DNA from: Odiellus spinosus
Lineage: Eukaryota > Arthropoda > Arachnida > Opiliones > Phalangiidae
Direction of reading: 5' to 3'
Length of the DNA: 64,000 nucleotides
Assembly (NCBI GenBank): GCA_963920705.1
Contig: CAWUCO010000289.1
Span: forward strand, 868,001 to 932,000
Shown here: piece by piece, positions 60,153-64,000 of the stretch
Numbering within the stretch: the first letter of the stretch is position 1
Layout of the letters: every line of letters starts with the position of its first letter
Notes under the pieces: model-generated
The model's input: the letters and a program-made list of their open reading frames with translations, nothing else
Databases searched by the model: none
What the model was told of the DNA's origin: nothing
Position numbers and translations under genes: made by a program

Positions 60153-61377
60153 ACTTTTTGGATTCAAAATCCTCTCGTTATTGGTGAACTTCAAGAATTA
60201 AACCACAGAACCGAGCGTCGGTGGTTCAGTGGTAGAATGCTCGCCTGCCACGCGGGCGGCCCGGGTGAGATTCCCGGCCGTTGCAACTTTTTGGATTCAA
60301 AAATCCTCTCGTTATTGGTGAACTTCAAGAATTACACCAAGGAGCCGAGCATCGGTGGTTCAGTGGTAAAATGCTCGCCTGCCACGCGGGCAGCCCGGGT
60401 TTGATTCCCGGTCGATGCAACTTTTTGGATTCAAAAATCCTCTCGTTATTGGTGAACTTCAAGAATTAAACCAAGGAACCGAGCATCGGTGGTTCAGTGG
60501 TAGAATGCTCGCCTGCCACGCGGGCGGCTCGGGTTCGATTCCCGGCCGATGCAACTATTTGGATTCAAAAATCCACTCGTTATTGGTGAACTTCAAGAAT
60601 TAAACCAAGGAACCGAGCATCGGTGGTTCAGTGTTAGAATGCTCGCCTGCCACGCGGGCCGATGCATCTTTTTGGATTCAAAAATCCTCTCGTTATTGGT
60701 GAACTTCAAGAATTAAACCAAAGAACCTAGCATCGGTGGTTCAGTGGTACAATGCTCGCCTGCCACGCGGGCGGACCGGGTTCGATTCCCGGCCGATGAT
60801 ACTTTTTGGATTCAAAAATCCTCTCGTTATTGGTGAACTTCAAGAATTAAATCAAGGAAGCGAGCATCGGTGGTTCAGTGGTAGAATGCTCGCCTGCCAC
60901 GCGGGCGGACCGGGTTTGATTCCCGGCCGATGCAACTTTTTGGATTCAAAAATCCACTCGTTATTGGTGAAATTCAAGAATTAAACCAAGTAACCGAGCA
61001 TCGGTGGTTCAGTGGTAGAATGCTCGCCTGCCACGCGGGCGGACCGGGTTTGATTCCCGGCCGATGGAACTTTTTGGATTCAAAAATCCCCTCATTATTG
61101 GTGAACTTCAAGAATTAAACCAAGGAACCGAGCATCGGTGGTTAGTGGTAGAATGCTCGCCTGCCACGCGGGCCGATGCAACTTTTTGGAGTCAAAAATC
61201 CTCTCGTTATTGGTGAACTTCAAGAATTAACCCAAGGAACCGAGCATCGGTGGTTCAGTGGTAGAATGCTCGCCTGCCATGCGGGCGGCCCGGGTTCGAT
61301 TCCCGGCCGATGCAACTATTTGGATTCAAAAATCCACTCGTTATTGGTGAACTTCAAGAATTAAACCAAGGAACCGA

Positions 61378-61448
61378 GCATCGGTGGTTCAGTGGTAGAA
61401 TGCTCGCCTGCAACGCGGGCGGACCGGGTTTGATTCCCGGCCGATGCA
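61378..61448 (+). tRNA. full-length tRNA-Gly body with anticodon GCA, T loop damaged
   Basis: Copy of 52704 at +8674 bp. Confidence 0.5.
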
Positions 61449-63883
61449 ACTTTTTGGATTCAAAAATCCTCTCATTATTGGTGAACTTCAAGAATTAAGC
61501 CAAGGAACCGAGCATCGTTGGTTCAGTGGTAGAATGCTCGCCTGCCACGCGGGCCGATGCAACTTTTTGGATTCAAAAATCCTCTCGTTATTGGTGAACT
61601 TGAAGAATTAAACCAAAGAACCGAGCATCGGTGGTTCAGTGGTAGAATGCTCGCCTGCCACGCGGGCGGCCCGAGTTCGATTCCCGGCCGATGCAACTTT
61701 TTGGATTCAAAAATCCTCTCATTATTGGTGAACTTCAAGAATTAAACCAAGGAACCGAGCATCGGTGGTTCAGTGGTAGAATGCTCGCCTGCACGCGGGC
61801 GGACCGGGTTTGATTCCCGGCCGATGCAACTTTTTGGATTCAAAAATCCTCTCATTATTGGTGAACTTCAAGAATTAAACCAAGGAACCGAGCATCGGTG
61901 GTTCAGTGGTAGAATGCTCGCCTGCCACGCGGGCCGATGCAACTTTTTGGATTCAAAAATCCTCTCGTTATTGGTGAGCTTCAAGAATTTAACCAAGGAA
62001 CCGAGCATCGGTGGTTCAGTGGTAGAATGCTCGCGGGCGGCTCGGGTTCGATTCCCGGCCGATGCAACTTTTTGGATTCAAAAATCCTCTCATTATTGGT
62101 GAACTTCAAGAATTAAACCAGGGAACCGAGCATCGGTGGTTCAGTGGTAGAATGCTCGCCTGCCACGCGGGCCGATGCAACTTTTTGGATTCAAAAATCC
62201 TCTCGTTATTGGTGAACTTCAAGAATTAAACCACAGAACCGAGCATCGGTGGTTCAGTGGTAGAATGCTCGCCTGCCACGCGGGCGGCCCGGGTGAGATT
62301 CCCGGCCGTTGCAACTTTTTGGATTCAAAAATCCTCTCGTTATTGGTGAACTTCAAGAATTAAACCAAGGAACCGAGCATCGGTGGTACAGTGGTAGAAT
62401 GCTCGCCTGCCACGCGGGCGGACCGGGTTCGATTCACGGCCGATGCAACTTTTTGGATTCAAAAATCCTCTCGTTATTGGTGAGCTTCAAGAATTTAGCC
62501 AAGGAACCGAGCATCGGTGGTGCAGTGGTAGTATGCTCGCGGGCGGCTCGGGTTCGATTCCCGGCCGATGCAACTTTTTGGATTCAAAAATCCTCTCATT
62601 ATTGGTGAACTTCAAGAATTAAACCAGGGAACCGAGCATCGGTGGTTCAGTGGTAGAATGCTCGCCTGCCACGCGGGCCGATGCAACTTTTTGGATTCAA
62701 AATCCTCTCGTTATTGGTGAACTTCAAGAATTAAACCACAGAACCGAGCATCGGTGGTTCAGTGGTAGAATGCTCGCCTGCCACGCGGGCGGCCCGGGTG
62801 AGATTCCCGGCCGTTGCAACTTTTTGGATTCAAAAATCCTCTCGTTATTGGTGAACTTCAAGAATTAAACCAAAGAACCTAGCATCGGTGGTTCAGTGGT
62901 ACAATGCTCGCCTGCCACGCGGGCGGACCGGGTTCGATTCCCGGCCGATGATACTTTTTGGATTCAAAAATCCTCTCGTTATTGGTGAGCTTCAAGAATT
63001 TAACCAAGGAACCGAGCATCGGTGGTTCAGTGGTAGAATGCTCGCGGGCGGCTCGGGTTCGATTCCCGGCCGATGGAACTTTTTGGATTCAAAAATCCTC
63101 TCGTTATTGGTGAACTTCAAGATTTTAACCAAGGAACCGAGCATCGGTGGTTCAGTGGTAGAATGCTCGCGGGCGGCTCGGGTTCGATTCCCGGCCGATG
63201 CAACTTTTTGGATTCAAAAATCCTCTCATTATTGGTGAACTTCAAGAATTAAACCAGGGAACCGAGCATCGGTGGTTCAGTGGTAGAATGCTCGCCTGCC
63301 ACGCGGGCCGATGCAACTTTTTGGATTCAAAAATCCTCTCGTTATTGGTGAGCTTCAAGAATTTAGCCAAGGAACCGAGCATCGGTGGTGCAGTGGTAGT
63401 ATGCTCGCGGGCGGCTCGGGTTCGATTCCCGGCCGATGCAACTTTTTGGATTCAAAAATCCTCTCATTATTGGTGAACTTCAAGAATTAAACCAGGGAAC
63501 CGAGCATCGGTGGTTCAGTGGTAGAATGCTCGCCTGCCACGCGGGCCGATGCAACTTTTTGGATTCAAAATCCTCTCGTTATTGGTGAACTTCAAGAATT
63601 AAACCACAGAACCGAGCATCGGTGGTTCAGTGGTAGAATGCTCGCCTGCCACGCGGGCGGCCCGGGTGAGATTCCCGGCCGTTGCAACTTTTTGGATTCA
63701 AAAATCCTCTCGTTATTGGTGAACTTCAAGAATTACACTAAGGAACCGAGTATCGGTGGTTCAGTGGTAGAATGCTCGCCTGCCACGCGGGCAGCCCGGG
63801 TTTGATTCCCGGTCGATGCAACTTTTTGGATTCAAAAATCCTCTCGTTATTGGTGAACTTCAAGAATTAAACCAAGGAACCGA

Positions 63884-63954
63884 GCATCGGTGGTTCAGTG
63901 GTAGAATGCTCGCCTGCCACGCGGGCGGCCCGGGTTCGATTCCCGGCCGATGCA
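63884..63954 (+). tRNA. tRNA-Gly(GCC), intact body, terminator altered
   Basis: Full consensus, followed by ACTATTT. Last complete full-length copy before the window ends. Confidence 0.85.
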
Positions 63955-64000
63955 ACTATTTGGATTCAAAAATCCACTCGTTATTGGTGAATTTCAAGAA

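Larger units (their letters stand above)
33904..64000 (+). repeat. tRNA-Gly(GCC) tandem array, right block, continuing past the window
   Basis: The same 134/113-bp units. From 33904 to about 46000 a 607-bp repeat (3 short plus 2 full units) and repeats of 2900, 1480 and 1122 bp are evident. From about 47700 a third, 125-bp unit appears, with 9 nt deleted across the anticodon loop. An 8.65-8.67-kb period relates 49.2-55.3 kb to 57.9-64.0 kb. Nested repeats at 3782 and 2738 bp lie inside it. Many full-length copies here have a damaged T loop (TTTGATT or TGAGATT instead of TTCGATT). Confidence 0.95.

Noticed and set aside
15384..64000. Well over a hundred open frames of about 60-120 codons in the array, most beginning MQLFGFKNPL or MVQWLNA, and a few on the minus strand
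   Set aside because: They are translations of the tRNA body and its spacer. The same peptide recurs because the DNA repeats, and unit indels shift frame between copies without selection to keep it.
15384..64000. Regular repeat-spacer layout resembling a CRISPR array
   Set aside because: Repeats and spacers are both tRNA-Gly unit sequence, spacers are not unique, no cas genes exist, and the context is eukaryotic.

Overview
The window is eukaryotic nuclear DNA and contains no bacterial-style gene. It is AT-rich and repeat-dense, and holds an insect-type non-LTR retrotransposon, short TTAGG-like tracts, and a tRNA-Gly(GCC) sequence of the form found in insects. An arthropod, most likely an insect that is not a dipteran, fits best. 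I cannot name the species. No ordinary host protein gene can be called with confidence.

Layout. Positions 1-688 are single-copy flank. 689-5152 is a 4.46-kb element without a recognisable protein; it ends in a 30-nt hairpin, carries a run of GACGTC-centred palindromes and has two divergent TATA boxes. 5153-7282 is AT-rich DNA with TATA-like sites, poly-A and small hairpins. 7283-7844 is a 40-copy array of a 14-bp unit. 7845-8074 and about 12505-12860 are two halves of a 50-bp satellite split by a nearly full-length CR1-type non-LTR retrotransposon on the minus strand (about 8072-12500). Its ORF2 is intact and its ORF1 is broken by a 22-bp duplication. 12865-13232 is a diverged, shrunken relative of the 4.46-kb element. 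13516-14112 is (TTA)n satellite around a dead retrotransposon tail. 14572-15216 is a GC-rich minisatellite with long open frames.

From 15384 to the window end, the sequence is one tandem array built from a single tRNA-Gly(GCC) gene plus a 63-bp spacer. The array is about 44 kb excluding one insertion, or roughly 330-390 units. Three unit classes dominate: a full 134-bp unit with a 71-nt tRNA; a 113-bp unit whose tRNA has lost exactly the variable region and T arm (21 nt) while keeping the acceptor, D and anticodon arms; and, only in the right third, a 125-bp unit whose tRNA has lost 9 nt across the anticodon loop. The classes are woven into higher-order repeats of 607 bp to 8.67 kb. The array is interrupted at 29419-33903 by an inverted second copy of the 4.46-kb element.

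The array is the most unusual object here: a tRNA-gene satellite in which a T-armless form is the commonest type in several blocks, together with anticodon-altered copies and copies whose Pol III terminator is destroyed. Whether any of it is transcribed cannot be read from the sequence.
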